Counted from the first letter of the stretch, positions 28,178 to 36,758 are shown. The stretch is 64,000 nucleotides of DNA from Zunongwangia sp. HGR-M22 (GCF_027594425.1 NZ_CP115159.1:674001-738000); one strand, 5' to 3'. Notes: a model not told the origin generated them from the sequence alone. Program-made: numbers and translations.

Positions 28178-29692
28178 CTACAATCCAAAACTTAGCGAAA
28201 ATATTAAACTAGAAAATTCTCTATCTATATTGGCTCTGTTTGCTAGTCCTGTCTGATATAGAAAACTGCTTTCTGAAAACTGCGTATTGGTATAAGCAGC
28301 GTCTATTTTGAAGGCGCCAAAGCTATATCCTATCCCTGCAGAATAGCTATCCAAGTCGCTCATTGTAATCCCATCTTTGTATGGACTTTCTTCATATCTA
28401 TAACCACCTCTTAAACTCCAATTGTTAATTCGATATTCCCCACCAATTTTAATCGTAGAAACTGCTGTTAGTTCATCTGAGATAATATCGTTTTGGGTGA
28501 TAAAATCGCCATCATTTTCAGGCCTAAATTCAGTATTAGAGTAATCTTTGTAACTATAATCAACACTTAATAATCCTTGGCTACCAAGCACAACCGCCCC
28601 GCTCGCCGTTAGCTTTCCTGGTGTCTTTAAAGTATATTCCGGATAAATATTAACAACATCAGGATTTACAATAGTATTTTCGTTGAAAACGTCGCTATAG
28701 GAACTTAAGGATTGCGCAGTTTCTTCTCTAATATTATACCAGGTAGGGGTATCATAAGTAGCGCCAATTCTAATGTTATCAGTAATCTTATAAATACCAC
28801 CTAGTTGTGCAGAAAAACCATCTCCATCAGTACTAAGCGTATTTACAAAAGCTATTTCGTTTGTTTCACTACCATTGTTATTATTGGTTTCGAAATACCT
28901 GGTTGTTCTATCATAATTGATAAAATGGATATTAAAATTTATACCTAAATATAATTTCTTCTGAAACTCTGCAGCAAAATTAAAAGAAATTTTTCCGTTT
29001 AATCCGGTGGAAACGTAGTTGTAATTATTCTGAAATTGCCCCGGTGCGACAGAAGAATTATACGCGGTATTCTCTAAATCTTCACTTTCTGGATTGATAA
29101 TGAATGCCTGGTATGCTAAAAGCGCTTGCTGCGCTCCAAAACCTTCATTTTCTCCTAAATAGGAATATAGATCTTCTACCGATTCATCATCATAAGGTAT
29201 AAGAAGATCTAACGGAATACCCTGTGCATAGTCTAAAAAATATTGATCTATAGAGCCGTTACTAGATCCAGAAGCTAAAAAAGCATCGTCATAATTATTC
29301 TCTTCAGCAAAGTTTACACCGAAGCTAAATTTTGTAAAATCATTGTTGGTGCTGTTGGAATCAAAAACAAGAACGAAACCAGCCTGACTTGCATTAAAAT
29401 CGCTGTTATCACTGTTGTTGAAACTATTGTTAAAGCCTGTCGTGTTTTCTTTAGAAACATCAGAAAGTGTTAACGTTACAGCGCTATTTAAAAAAACTGC
29501 TGAACTCGCTGGATTAATTGCAATAGCAGATATATCTCCACCAAGTGCTCCAAAAGCCCCGCTCATCGCTTGAAATCTAGCTGTGCCTTTAAGATTGGTG
29601 TGGGAATATCTTAATGCATCGGTAATATCCTGTGCTTTCATTTGGCTGAAAGTCATTAGGGATAATACTGCAAAGGCTAAAATTTTTTTCAT
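28178..29692 (-). CDS. OmpP1/FadL family outer membrane barrel protein
   Basis: 504 aa with a Sec signal ending at KAQ (about residue 20). The N-terminal segment DALRYSHTNLKGTARFQAMSGAFGALGGDISAIAINPAS is the hatch-like start typical of Bacteroidota FadL/PorV-like barrels, followed by many alternating beta strands and a terminal SSLIFSLSFGL with a C-terminal hydrophobic strand. Members are often labelled hemin receptor or hydrocarbon/fatty-acid transporters; substrate is unknown. Its promoter lies over a 24-bp palindrome. Confidence 0.85.
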   Translation of the reverse strand: MKKILAFAVLSLMTFSQMKAQDITDALRYSHTNLKGTARFQAMSGAFGALGGDISAIAINPASSAVFLNSAVTLTLSDVSKENTTGFNNSFNNSDNSDFNASQAGFVLVFDSNSTNNDFTKFSFGVNFAEENNYDDAFLASGSSNGSIDQYFLDYAQGIPLDLLIPYDDESVEDLYSYLGENEGFGAQQALLAYQAFIINPESEDLENTAYNSSVAPGQFQNNYNYVSTGLNGKISFNFAAEFQKKLYLGINFNIHFINYDRTTRYFETNNNNGSETNEIAFVNTLSTDGDGFSAQLGGIYKITDNIRIGATYDTPTWYNIREETAQSLSSYSDVFNENTIVNPDVVNIYPEYTLKTPGKLTASGAVVLGSQGLLSVDYSYKDYSNTEFRPENDGDFITQNDIISDELTAVSTIKIGGEYRINNWSLRGGYRYEESPYKDGITMSDLDSYSAGIGYSFGAFKIDAAYTNTQFSESSFLYQTGLANRANIDREFSSLIFSLSFGL

Positions 29693-29709
29693 AATCTAGG
29701 TGTTATATT

Positions 29710-29737
29710 CAAAATTAGGCAATAAAATACCTTACAA
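29710..29737 (-). promoter_or_regulatory. Promoter of the FadL-like gene (leftward)
   Basis: Minus strand TTG (29737-29735), 17 bases, TAATTTTG (29717-29710). The -33 TTG lies inside the palindrome at 29730-29753. Leader would be about 11 bases. Confidence 0.55.
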
Positions 29738-29760
29738 CTTTAAAGTTGTAAGGATATTTT
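29724..29760. repeat. Perfect 24-bp palindrome, extended to a near-perfect 37-base inverted repeat
   Basis: CCTTACAACTTT (29730-29741) is followed directly by its complement AAAGTTGTAAGG (29742-29753). Flanks AAAATA and TATTTT extend it with one unpaired base. It may be the terminator of the lipoprotein gene at 29777, an operator on the FadL-like promoter, or both. Confidence 0.8.
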
Positions 29761-29776
29761 AATATATAAGTTGGGT

Positions 29777-30967
29777 TTAACCTCTTCCGCCACGACTACT
29801 ACGGGAACTTCCTCCTCTGGAAGAACCGCTAGAAGATCTACTTGAAGAAGAGCGGCTGCTTGAAGAACTGCTTCGTCCTACAGAGCTTGAACTTCTAGTT
29901 GGAGTAGAGGTTCTAACAGATCGTGTTCTACTAGGTGTAGAAGATCTGGTGTTGGTTTGATAAGATCTGCTAGATCTTGTATTACTATCACTACTTCTAC
30001 TGTAAGAATTCGATGATCTTCTGCTAGATCTTGTATAAACGTTATTATCGTTACGATCTGCAACTCGGCTTCTTACAGAAGATGAGTTATCTCTTCTGGA
30101 GCTACGATCAGAACTTCTAATCTCACGAATTCTTCTAGAATATGAAGAATTACTTCTTGATCTTGTATTTGAGCTTTCTCTTCTATTTACTGCAGTGCTA
30201 TAAGAACTTCTAGAGCCTCTACGAGAATTCATGTAAGAATAGCGGTTATTGTTGTAATATCTTTGGTAGTTGTTATAATAACCACCTCCGTAATAACGTC
30301 CATTCCATCTTCCGCCACCATAATACCATGGTGAATAGAAACCAGCGCCATATCCGTAAGCCCATCCGGCTCCATAATAAGGTGATCCCCATCCCCATCC
30401 GATATTCCAATAAGGTCTGTTGTAGAAGCCTCCGTAGCCGTTCCAGCCCCAACCAAAACCAGCACCGTAATAAGGATCATAAAAACCGCCACCCCATGGG
30501 CCGTAAAATCCTCTGTTCCAAAAACCTCCTACGTTGTTGTTATAAATGTTTACCGTGATATCATCAGCATCACCTTGTCCCCATGGAGCGTAAGATCCAT
30601 TGTAGGCCATTTCCCCATTTTCGTTATACATCTCTTCATCTTCAGCATAACCTGAGTTGGAGGAATACGTGTCTATATCAGTAAAAACAGCATCTTCCTG
30701 CATAGCATCATCTAGCATTGCAGATTGCTGAGCAAACATATTTTTATAATAGGAATTTGCTTCATTAAGTTTTTCCTCTCGTTGCTCATCAGCACTTTGA
30801 GGTCTTTCATAGCCAGTACGTGGACGATCTACAGTTCTCGAAGATTCTCCATAAATACCATCGTTGTAACCTGAGTATTGGTAAGAACCACATGATGCTA
30901 ACAACAGCAACAACACAGGTGTAATGAAAACAGATGTTCTTTTGTGTAATTTAGTATTGCTTATCAT
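29777..30967 (-). CDS. Low-complexity lipoprotein: Gly/Tyr/Trp-rich centre, Ser/Arg-rich tail
   Basis: 396 aa, no named family recognised. Lipoprotein signal with Cys at about 26 (LLLLLASCGSYQYSG). Residues about 30-125 are ordinary, with an acidic stretch. About 140-240 is a Gly/Tyr/Trp/Asn-rich segment of GWGW, GGFY and YYG units. About 245-396 is almost wholly Ser and Arg with some Asn, Thr and Gly, ending SSRGGSSRSSRGGRG. The highly basic tail and aromatic Gly-rich repeats suggest a surface-bound, intrinsically disordered protein that could bind polyanions or self-associate; this is inference. Divergent from proS. Confidence 0.75.
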   Translation of the reverse strand: MISNTKLHKRTSVFITPVLLLLLASCGSYQYSGYNDGIYGESSRTVDRPRTGYERPQSADEQREEKLNEANSYYKNMFAQQSAMLDDAMQEDAVFTDIDTYSSNSGYAEDEEMYNENGEMAYNGSYAPWGQGDADDITVNIYNNNVGGFWNRGFYGPWGGGFYDPYYGAGFGWGWNGYGGFYNRPYWNIGWGWGSPYYGAGWAYGYGAGFYSPWYYGGGRWNGRYYGGGYYNNYQRYYNNNRYSYMNSRRGSRSSYSTAVNRRESSNTRSRSNSSYSRRIREIRSSDRSSRRDNSSSVRSRVADRNDNNVYTRSSRRSSNSYSRSSDSNTRSSRSYQTNTRSSTPSRTRSVRTSTPTRSSSSVGRSSSSSSRSSSSRSSSGSSRGGSSRSSRGGRG

Positions 30968-30982
30968 TAGCGAGTTATTTAA

Positions 30983-31013
30983 TTGTTGAACATTACAAAT
31001 TTAGTTAGTTTTG
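30983..31013 (+). promoter_or_regulatory. Promoter of proS
   Basis: TTG (30983-30985), 20 bases, TAGTTTTG (31006-31013). Predicted transcription start about 31020 leaves a leader of about 55 bases that contains an inverted repeat and a 7-codon ORF. Confidence 0.6.
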
Positions 31014-31031
31014 CGCTAACAAAATAAGTTT

Positions 31032-31057
31032 ATATTGTATACTTTAAAATACAATAT
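31032..31057 (+). promoter_or_regulatory. Inverted repeat in the proS leader
   Basis: ATATTGTAT (31032-31040) and ATACAATAT (31049-31057) are perfectly complementary with an 8-base spacer. Lies between the predicted transcription start and the proS ATG; an RNA hairpin or operator is possible. Confidence 0.6.
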
Positions 31058-31059
31058 TT

Positions 31060-31083
31060 ATGCCAAAAAAAGATAATGGGTAA
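31060..31083 (+). CDS. Seven-codon upstream ORF overlapping the proS start (tentative)
   Basis: ATG at 31060 reads MPKKDNG and stops at TAA 31081-31083, overlapping the proS ATG (31076) in another frame by 8 bases. It lies directly after the leader hairpin. It could couple translation to proS, or be chance; it contains no proline-rich run of the classical attenuation kind (one Pro codon only). Confidence 0.25.
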   Translation: MPKKDNG

Positions 31084-32554
31084 GAATTTAACTAGCAGAG
31101 CGCAAGACTATTCGAAGTGGTACAACGAACTTGTTGTAAAAGCAGATTTAGCTGAGAATTCAGCAGTTAGAGGTTGTATGGTAATAAAACCATATGGCTA
31201 TGCAATTTGGGAAAAAATGCAGGCTGAATTAGATAGAATGTTTAAAGAAACAGGACATCAAAATGCCTATTTTCCTCTTTTTGTCCCCAAAAGCCTTTTT
31301 GAAGCCGAGGAGAAAAATGCTGAAGGATTCGCCAAAGAATGTGCGGTGGTAACTCATTATCGACTTAAGAACGACGAGGAAAACAAAGGAAAATTAATTG
31401 TAGATCCTGAAGCTAAGCTGGAAGAAGAGCTTGTGGTTAGACCAACTTCAGAAGCGGTTATCTGGAATACATATAAAAATTGGGTGCAGTCCTATAGAGA
31501 TTTACCTATTCTTATAAACCAATGGGCTAATGTCGTTCGTTGGGAAATGAGAACACGTTTGTTTCTTAGAACATCAGAGTTTCTGTGGCAAGAAGGGCAT
31601 ACAGCTCATGCTACTAAACAGGAAGCGCTGGTAGAAACAAAGCAAATGAATGATATTTATGCTGAGTTTGCCGAAAAATTTATGGCTACTCCTGTAATTA
31701 AAGGAGCTAAAACAGCTAACGAGCGTTTCGCTGGGGCGGTAGAAACATATTGTATAGAAGCTTTAATGCAGGATGGTAAAGCATTGCAAGCTGGTACATC
31801 TCACTTTTTAGGTCAGAACTTCGCTAAGGCTTTTGATGTAAAGTTTGCAACTAAAGAAGGAGGTTTGGAACATGTTTGGGCAACTTCCTGGGGAGTTTCA
31901 ACTCGTTTGATGGGTGCCTTGATCATGACGCATAGCGATGATAAAGGTTTAGTGCTGCCTCCAAAATTGGCGCCAATACAGGTGGTGATTGTTCCTATTT
32001 ATAAAAATGAAGAACAATTAGATCAAATTTCAGAAGTAGCTAATCAATTAGTAAAAGATTTACGCGCTAAAGGAGTGTCAGTTAAATTTGATAATCGAGA
32101 TACGCAGAAGCCGGGATGGAAGTTTGCACAATATGAATTGCAAGGCGTTCCGGTACGTTTAGCTATTGGGCCTAAGGATTTGGAGAAAGGAACCGTAGAG
32201 CTTGCAAGAAGAGATACGCTTACTAAAGAGTTTGTGCAGATGGATGGTGTTGTAGATAAAGTATCAGGCTTAATGGAGGAAATTCAGGATGCTTTATTTG
32301 ATAAGGCAAGAAACTTTCGAGATGAACATGTTACAAAAGTAGATAGCTTTGATGAGTTTAAAAAAGTGTTGAAAGATAAGGGAGGTTTTATATCTGCGCA
32401 CTGGGATGGTACTTCAGAAACCGAAAATAAGATCAAAAGCTTAACAAAAGCAACAATTAGATGTGTGCCTTTTGAAAGGGAAGAAGAAGCCGGAGCCTGC
32501 GTTTTAACTGGAGAACCTTCTAAAGGGAGAGTGCTCTTTGCAAAGGCTTATTAA
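31076..32554 (+). CDS. proS: ProS, prolyl-tRNA synthetase (archaeal/eukaryote-like type)
   Basis: Class II synthetase that charges tRNA-Pro. 492 aa without the editing insertion, and with a C-terminal extension, which marks the eukaryote/archaea-like form common in Bacteroidota. Motif 1 region [30 protein letters not shown]; motif 2 [24 protein letters not shown]; anticodon-binding domain after about 285 ([11 protein letters not shown]); C-terminal part ends [21 protein letters not shown] with a retained Cys. Followed by the tRNA-Glu pair on the same strand. Confidence 0.96.
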   Translation: MGKNLTSRAQDYSKWYNELVVKADLAENSAVRGCMVIKPYGYAIWEKMQAELDRMFKETGHQNAYFPLFVPKSLFEAEEKNAEGFAKECAVVTHYRLKNDEENKGKLIVDPEAKLEEELVVRPTSEAVIWNTYKNWVQSYRDLPILINQWANVVRWEMRTRLFLRTSEFLWQEGHTAHATKQEALVETKQMNDIYAEFAEKFMATPVIKGAKTANERFAGAVETYCIEALMQDGKALQAGTSHFLGQNFAKAFDVKFATKEGGLEHVWATSWGVSTRLMGALIMTHSDDKGLVLPPKLAPIQVVIVPIYKNEEQLDQISEVANQLVKDLRAKGVSVKFDNRDTQKPGWKFAQYELQGVPVRLAIGPKDLEKGTVELARRDTLTKEFVQMDGVVDKVSGLMEEIQDALFDKARNFRDEHVTKVDSFDEFKKVLKDKGGFISAHWDGTSETENKIKSLTKATIRCVPFEREEEAGACVLTGEPSKGRVLFAKAY

Positions 32555-32580
32555 TTTTTTTTAATTTTTTTTGCGGAAGA

Positions 32581-32611
32581 TTTGCGGCATTTAAAAAAAG
32601 TTGTATTTTTG
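32581..32611 (+). promoter_or_regulatory. Promoter of the tRNA-Glu/rpsT unit
   Basis: TTTG (32581-32584), 19 bases, TATTTTTG (32604-32611): an excellent match to the Bacteroidota vegetative promoter, 28 bases before the first tRNA. Confidence 0.8.
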
Positions 32612-32638
32612 CATCCGCATTGAAACAAAAAGAATGTT

Positions 32639-32710
32639 GGTCCGTTCGTCTAGGGGTTAGGACGCCAGGTTTTCATCCTGGTAACAGGGGTTCGATTCCC
32701 CTACGGACTA
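32639..32710 (+). tRNA. tRNA-Glu (anticodon TTC), copy 1
   Basis: Cloverleaf with acceptor GGTCCGT/ACGGACT, D arm GTCTAGGGGTTAGGAC, anticodon stem CCAGG/CCTGG with loop TTTTCAT (TTC), and T arm AGGGG/CCCCT with GTTCGATTC-type loop. CCA is not encoded. 72 bases. Confidence 0.95.
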
Positions 32711-32774
32711 CGAAATAACACAAGTAATTGTGTTGTAGTGAAGCCTTAAATGGCATGAATTATTGAGAATATTT

Positions 32775-32846
32775 GGTCCGTTCGTCTAGGGGTTAGGACG
32801 CCAGGTTTTCATCCTGGTAACAGGGGTTCGATTCCCCTACGGACTA
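32775..32846 (+). tRNA. tRNA-Glu (anticodon TTC), copy 2, identical
   Basis: Sequence identical to the copy at 32639-32710, separated by 64 unique bases. Same promoter appears to serve both; rpsT begins 29 bases after it. Confidence 0.95.
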
Positions 32847-32875
32847 CTTTTAAAGAATTAATTAAATTATTTGTA

Positions 32876-33127
32876 ATGGCAAATCATAAGTCAGCGTTAA
32901 AGAGAATCCGTAGCAACGAGGCTAAAAGGCTTAGGAATCGCTATCAGCATAAAACTACAAGAAACGCAATCAAAAAATTGCGTGAAACTGAGGATAAGAA
33001 AGAGGCGGAAACGCTTTATCCTTCTGTAGCTTCTATGATTGATAAGTTAGCTAAGAAAAACGTAATACACACAAATAAAGCTTCTAACTTAAAGTCTAAG
33101 CTAGCTAAACACGTAGCTGCGCTTTAA
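32876..33127 (+). CDS. rpsT: RpsT, 30S ribosomal protein S20
   Basis: Small basic protein that binds 16S rRNA in the 30S body. 83 aa, all helical, with [34 protein letters not shown] and the C-terminal [19 protein letters not shown], both typical of S20. It starts 29 bases after the second tRNA-Glu, so its mRNA may be released by tRNA 3' processing. Followed by a terminator. Confidence 0.97.
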   Translation: MANHKSALKRIRSNEAKRLRNRYQHKTTRNAIKKLRETEDKKEAETLYPSVASMIDKLAKKNVIHTNKASNLKSKLAKHVAAL

Positions 33128-33162
33128 TTTAGAATTATTTATAAGTGTTCAATTTATAGAGG

Positions 33163-33192
33163 AATGCTCTCTTTATCGGGGAGCATTTTTTT
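33163..33192 (+). terminator. Terminator after rpsT
   Basis: AATGCTC/GAGCATT stem (extended by T-G and C-G pairs) followed by seven Ts. Confidence 0.82.
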
Positions 33193-33216
33193 ATTCTTAA
33201 GCTTTAAGGAAAAATT

Positions 33217-33248
33217 AAAGCTCCTTCGTTAATTGCGAAGGAGCTTTT
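33217..33248. terminator. Terminator after glsA (bidirectional hairpin)
   Basis: AAAGCTCCTTCG / CGAAGGAGCTTT with loop TTAATTG; A run on the left gives the U run for the leftward glsA transcript. Confidence 0.85.
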
Positions 33249-33270
33249 GTTGTTTTTCAGTATTTAAAAA

Positions 33271-34188
33271 TTAGAATACCGATAAGCCTGTTAAAGTAGT
33301 AAGTCTTTCTAAAGCCTTCATTCCTAATTCAGAGTTTCCTTTTTTGTTAAGAACAGGGCTCCATACAGCAACCGAATACTGTTGCGGATGGATTGCTGCT
33401 ATACCTCCACCAACGCCACTCTTACCGGGTAAGCCTACTTCAAAACTAAATTCGCCAGATTCATCGTAGAATCCACAGGTCTGCATCAAGGCGTTTAATC
33501 GTTTTACTGTACTTGGGTTTAATACTTGCTCGCCGGTTCGTAAAATCTCGCCTTTATTAGCATATAGCATAAATGCCTTGGCTAGAGATTTACAAGACAT
33601 GCTTAGAGAACAAGAGTAGAAATAAAAATCTATAATCTTATCAACGTCACACTTTATGTTTCCCAAAGCCTTCATGTAGTTTACCAAAGCTATATTTCGA
33701 TACCCTGATGATAATTCAGATTGCGCAACTTTTTCATCATATTCTATGTCGTCTTCTCCTGTAATCTTTCGTACAAAATCCAATAATTCTTGTTTAGGAT
33801 CTTCCAAAATATCAACTAAAATGTCGCAAATTACCAAAGCACCTGAATTGATAAATGGATTTCTAGGGATACCTCTATCTTGCTCCAGTTGCATTAATGA
33901 ATTAAAAGGGTTTCCGGAAGGCTCTACATGAACACGTTCCCAAACTTTACTTCCTAAATTGCGAATTGCAAGTGATAACGTAAATACTTTACTGATAGAC
34001 TGGATAGAAAATTTCTCTTCGTGATCTCCAAAACCATAAATTTCGTTTTCGCTTCTATAAAGGTGCATGCCAAACTTTTTAGGGTCAACTTTGGCAAGTT
34101 CAGGAATGTAGGCAGCTACCTTTCCTTTAACATCCCTATAGCTCATTTCTTCCTGGATGGTATTTAAAATTTGCTGATAATCTATCAT
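33271..34188 (-). CDS. glsA: GlsA, glutaminase
   Basis: Serine-dependent glutaminase of the beta-lactamase-like fold, converting Gln to Glu and ammonia. 305 aa, normal length. GKVAAYIPELAKVDP near the N-terminus, the nucleophile in FSIQSISKVFTLSLA (SxxK), PFNSLMQLE and GIPRNPFINSGALV, and GLPGKSGVGGGIAAIHP near the end are diagnostic. Its ATG overlaps the pepE stop by one base (TAATG), so translation is coupled. Confidence 0.95.
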   Translation of the reverse strand: MIDYQQILNTIQEEMSYRDVKGKVAAYIPELAKVDPKKFGMHLYRSENEIYGFGDHEEKFSIQSISKVFTLSLAIRNLGSKVWERVHVEPSGNPFNSLMQLEQDRGIPRNPFINSGALVICDILVDILEDPKQELLDFVRKITGEDDIEYDEKVAQSELSSGYRNIALVNYMKALGNIKCDVDKIIDFYFYSCSLSMSCKSLAKAFMLYANKGEILRTGEQVLNPSTVKRLNALMQTCGFYDESGEFSFEVGLPGKSGVGGGIAAIHPQQYSVAVWSPVLNKKGNSELGMKALERLTTLTGLSVF

Positions 34189-34901
34189 TAATTGAGATTT
34201 GTTAAGATGGTTTCCGGTTCTATTTCGTAAGGTTCTTTATTACATTCAAAAACTCTTGCAGAAAGTTTACCTTTAAGAGTGATCTCTTTACCATTTAATT
34301 CTAGCCAGCTTCCTTCGCGTAGACCAACTACAGGTTGCGTATTTATATGATGAAATTCTTTAATTCTTGTTTCTCTTGTTTCTCCTTTATGTGTTGAATT
34401 AATATCTGGATCTAAATAATGCGGATTTATATTGAAAGGAACAAGACCTAGCGTTTTAAATGATTTTGGCTGAATTATAGGCATATCGTTTGTCGTGCCC
34501 ATAGTTAAACCGGTAATATTGGTTCCCGCACTTGTACCCATATACGGTGTGCCCGATAAAACAACTTGACGCAAGGTTTCCATTATTCCATGGCGATACA
34601 ATTCGCTAACAAGTAAAAAAGTATTACCACCACCAGTAAATATTCCATCAGCATTTTTTAAAGCGTCCAATGGATTTTCAAATTCATGAATTCCTTTTAA
34701 GTTAAGATTTGCCTTTTTGAATGCCTCTTTTGCTTTATTTGTATAAGCATCATGGCTTATTCCACCAGGTCTTGCGAAGGGTATAAATAAGACCTCTTTA
34801 TCCTTTCCGTAGAGATTATTTAAATGTGCAGTCAAATAGGCTAAGTATTCTTCTTCATGCAAAGTTGAGGTACTGGCAAGTATCGCTTTTTTCATTTTCA
34901 T
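34188..34901 (-). CDS. pepE: PepE, dipeptidase E (alpha-aspartyl dipeptidase)
   Basis: S51 serine peptidase cleaving Asp-X dipeptides. The nucleophile is in YMGTSAGTNITG; upstream are VLFIPFARPGG and GIFTGGGNTFLL, and NPHYLDPD follows, all standard. The frame is open to 34940, but a promoter at 34910-34940 lies across that part, so ATG at 34901 (or 34895, two codons later) is the real start; length 237 aa then fits the family (about 230). First gene of a two-gene unit with glsA: an Asp/Gln-releasing pair. Confidence 0.9.
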   Translation of the reverse strand: MKMKKAILASTSTLHEEEYLAYLTAHLNNLYGKDKEVLFIPFARPGGISHDAYTNKAKEAFKKANLNLKGIHEFENPLDALKNADGIFTGGGNTFLLVSELYRHGIMETLRQVVLSGTPYMGTSAGTNITGLTMGTTNDMPIIQPKSFKTLGLVPFNINPHYLDPDINSTHKGETRETRIKEFHHINTQPVVGLREGSWLELNGKEITLKGKLSARVFECNKEPYEIEPETILTNLN

Positions 34902-34909
34902 AGTTTTAG

Positions 34910-34940
34910 CAAAAGTAGATAGAAAAGAGTCTTTTAACAA
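34910..34940 (-). promoter_or_regulatory. Promoter of pepE-glsA (leftward), near-leaderless
   Basis: Minus strand TTG (34940-34938), 20 bases, TACTTTTG (34917-34910). Initiation about 6-8 bases downstream falls at about 34903, next to the ATG at 34901. Confidence 0.65.
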
Positions 34941-35007
34941 AAGTTTACGTGGGGCATATTACGAATATTAATAAAGGAATTCTTAATTTAGAGAAAGCCT
35001 TCAACCC

Positions 35008-35817
35008 ATGATCCGAAAACTTTCTATTCTAATTTTATTTATTTCAGCAAGCATTTTTGCACAGGACAATCGTGTTCAAATTACCGGGGGTATTAACGTT
35101 CCGGAAACAGACGAGCCTGATGGAATTACCATTTTTAATGAATCTACCAGTAAAGGAACTATTTCTAACAAAATTGGACAATTTAAAATTAATGCAGGTT
35201 TGAATGATCGTTTGGTATTTTCTTCCCTTCAGTTTGAGCAATTTTCAGTTAGAGTTACTGAAGAAATGTTAGAATCTGGAATGCTGAATGTCGCTGTGAA
35301 TGTCGCGGTAAATGAACTTCCTGAAGTAAATGTCGTAAAAGGGAGCCTAACAGGATCGGTGCGTGTAGACCTTAATCGAATAAAGGTAACGCCGGCTCAG
35401 TTACCAGATACAGCAACTACCACGCTCGAAAACTCTAAAATAGTAACGCCTTACAGTTATCCCGTTCGTAATCAAGCTGAATTATCCAGTAGAACCTATA
35501 TGGTAAACGGGCTAAATCTTATTAATGTTTTTAAAGTTATAGCTGGTACCTACGGCGAAAAAGATACCGATTATAGAGTAATTCCATACGACCAGTTAGA
35601 TGATGAAATTAAAGAAATGTATAGTAATGATTTTTTTAAAGAAACACTCAATCTAGAGGCCAATCAAGTAAACGACTTTGTTTTTTTTGCAGCTGATAAT
35701 GGTTTAGATGGGCAAATGCTTTCTGAAGAAAATGACTTGGATATTATTCAGTTTTTAGTAGAACAGCGACAAGCCTATCAATCTTATCTTAATGCCAAAG
35801 TGGATACGCTTGATTGA
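35008..35817 (+). CDS. Exported CarboxypepD_reg-like domain protein, paralog 1
   Basis: 269 aa with a Sec signal (MIRKLSILILFISASIFAQ). Residues about 22-115 match the small beta-sandwich found at the start of TonB-linked receptors (CarboxypepD_reg-like): GITIFNESTSKGTISNKIGQFKINAG, DRLVFSSLQFEQFSV and a final VAVNELPEVNVV. The second half is specific to this gene set: a helical region ending NDLDIIQFLVEQRQAYQSYL. Most diverged of the four tandem paralogs and the only one separated by a longer gap (125 bases). No barrel is present, so it is not a receptor itself. Function unknown. Confidence 0.8.
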   Translation: MIRKLSILILFISASIFAQDNRVQITGGINVPETDEPDGITIFNESTSKGTISNKIGQFKINAGLNDRLVFSSLQFEQFSVRVTEEMLESGMLNVAVNVAVNELPEVNVVKGSLTGSVRVDLNRIKVTPAQLPDTATTTLENSKIVTPYSYPVRNQAELSSRTYMVNGLNLINVFKVIAGTYGEKDTDYRVIPYDQLDDEIKEMYSNDFFKETLNLEANQVNDFVFFAADNGLDGQMLSEENDLDIIQFLVEQRQAYQSYLNAKVDTLD

Positions 35818-35942
35818 TTTTCTTTAATTTAATTGTACTTTTTTAACGCGATGTTAGTTATATAAATTAGAAGTCTATTCTAAATGGTGTAAAAAACCTA
35901 TGGAATTGATTTAATATTTAGTAATCATCAATCAAAAATTAA

Positions 35943-36758
35943 TTGCGTTTTCTTAGTTTATTTAGCATTTTACTTGCTATATGTCCTTCGGTTTTTTCAC
36001 AATCTAAAGTTATCGAGGGAAGGATTGTTGCAGATTCTTTGGATTCCAGTTTAATCAATATCATAAATCTTTCTTCTGGGCGAGGGACTTCTAGTGAAGC
36101 ATCTGGAAAGTTCACAATTAAGGCTTCAGTAAATGATAGCATCTTATTTTCTTCTGTTCAGTTTAAAAAGAAAATAGTTGTGGTGAATTCGAAAGTCTAC
36201 AAAAATGCATTTTTAGAAGTGTATTTAGAAGCTGCTATAAATCTTTTGGATGAAGTTAAACTTCCTAATCTTTCCGGTAATTTAGCTTCAGATTTAAAAA
36301 ATATGCCAATAAATGACAAATACGCACTAAATGCACCAATGTCATTAAAAATGCCGATTAGTCACGAAGAGAAATTACTTTACACTGCAACAACTGGTCC
36401 CGGGGATACACGATTTAAATGGTACGCAATTTTTTTGGGTAGTGTGCCTTTGGACCCAATAATTAATGGTTTGAGTGGCAGAACAAAAATGCTTAAAAAA
36501 CTGAACAAAAATATTAAAGAGCAAAACACGCTTGAAACTCAATTAGACTTGCATAGAACATTTCTTATTGAATCATGTAATCTAGATGAAAAGCATTTAT
36601 TTCTATTTTTAAATCATTGTTTTTCTCAGCCAGAATATGTAGAATTGCTTACTGCCGATAATAAATTGAAGTTATTAGAGTTTTATAAAAAGGAGTCTAA
36701 GATTTTTCTTAAAAATTTGGATAAGAAGTCTGAAGATGATGTTTTAATATCGAATTAG
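35943..36758 (+). CDS. Exported CarboxypepD_reg-like domain protein, paralog 2
   Basis: 271 aa, TTG start, signal peptide ending VFSQ. N-terminal domain: IEGRIVADSLDSSLINIINLSSGRGTSSEASGKFTI and NDSILFSSVQFKKKIVV, then LLDEVKLPNLSGNLASDLKNMPI. The C-terminal helical part has FLFLNHCFSQPEYVELL and NKLKLLEFYKKES. Closest to paralogs 3 and 4; 15 bases before paralog 3, so likely one operon. Unknown function. Confidence 0.8.
   Translation: MRFLSLFSILLAICPSVFSQSKVIEGRIVADSLDSSLINIINLSSGRGTSSEASGKFTIKASVNDSILFSSVQFKKKIVVVNSKVYKNAFLEVYLEAAINLLDEVKLPNLSGNLASDLKNMPINDKYALNAPMSLKMPISHEEKLLYTATTGPGDTRFKWYAIFLGSVPLDPIINGLSGRTKMLKKLNKNIKEQNTLETQLDLHRTFLIESCNLDEKHLFLFLNHCFSQPEYVELLTADNKLKLLEFYKKESKIFLKNLDKKSEDDVLISN

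Noticed and set aside
29800-30230. Repetitive Ser/Arg codons as possible CRISPR or microsatellite
   Set aside because: Repeats are irregular and in one reading frame; they encode a protein tail.
30229-30492. Additional frames in the Gly/Tyr-rich gene
   Set aside because: They arise from the repeated codon pattern of one low-complexity gene; only the frame with a lipoprotein signal is supported.
32639-32846. Pair of direct repeats with a 64-base spacer, as in a minimal CRISPR
   Set aside because: The repeats are complete tRNA-Glu cloverleaves; no further units and no cas genes.
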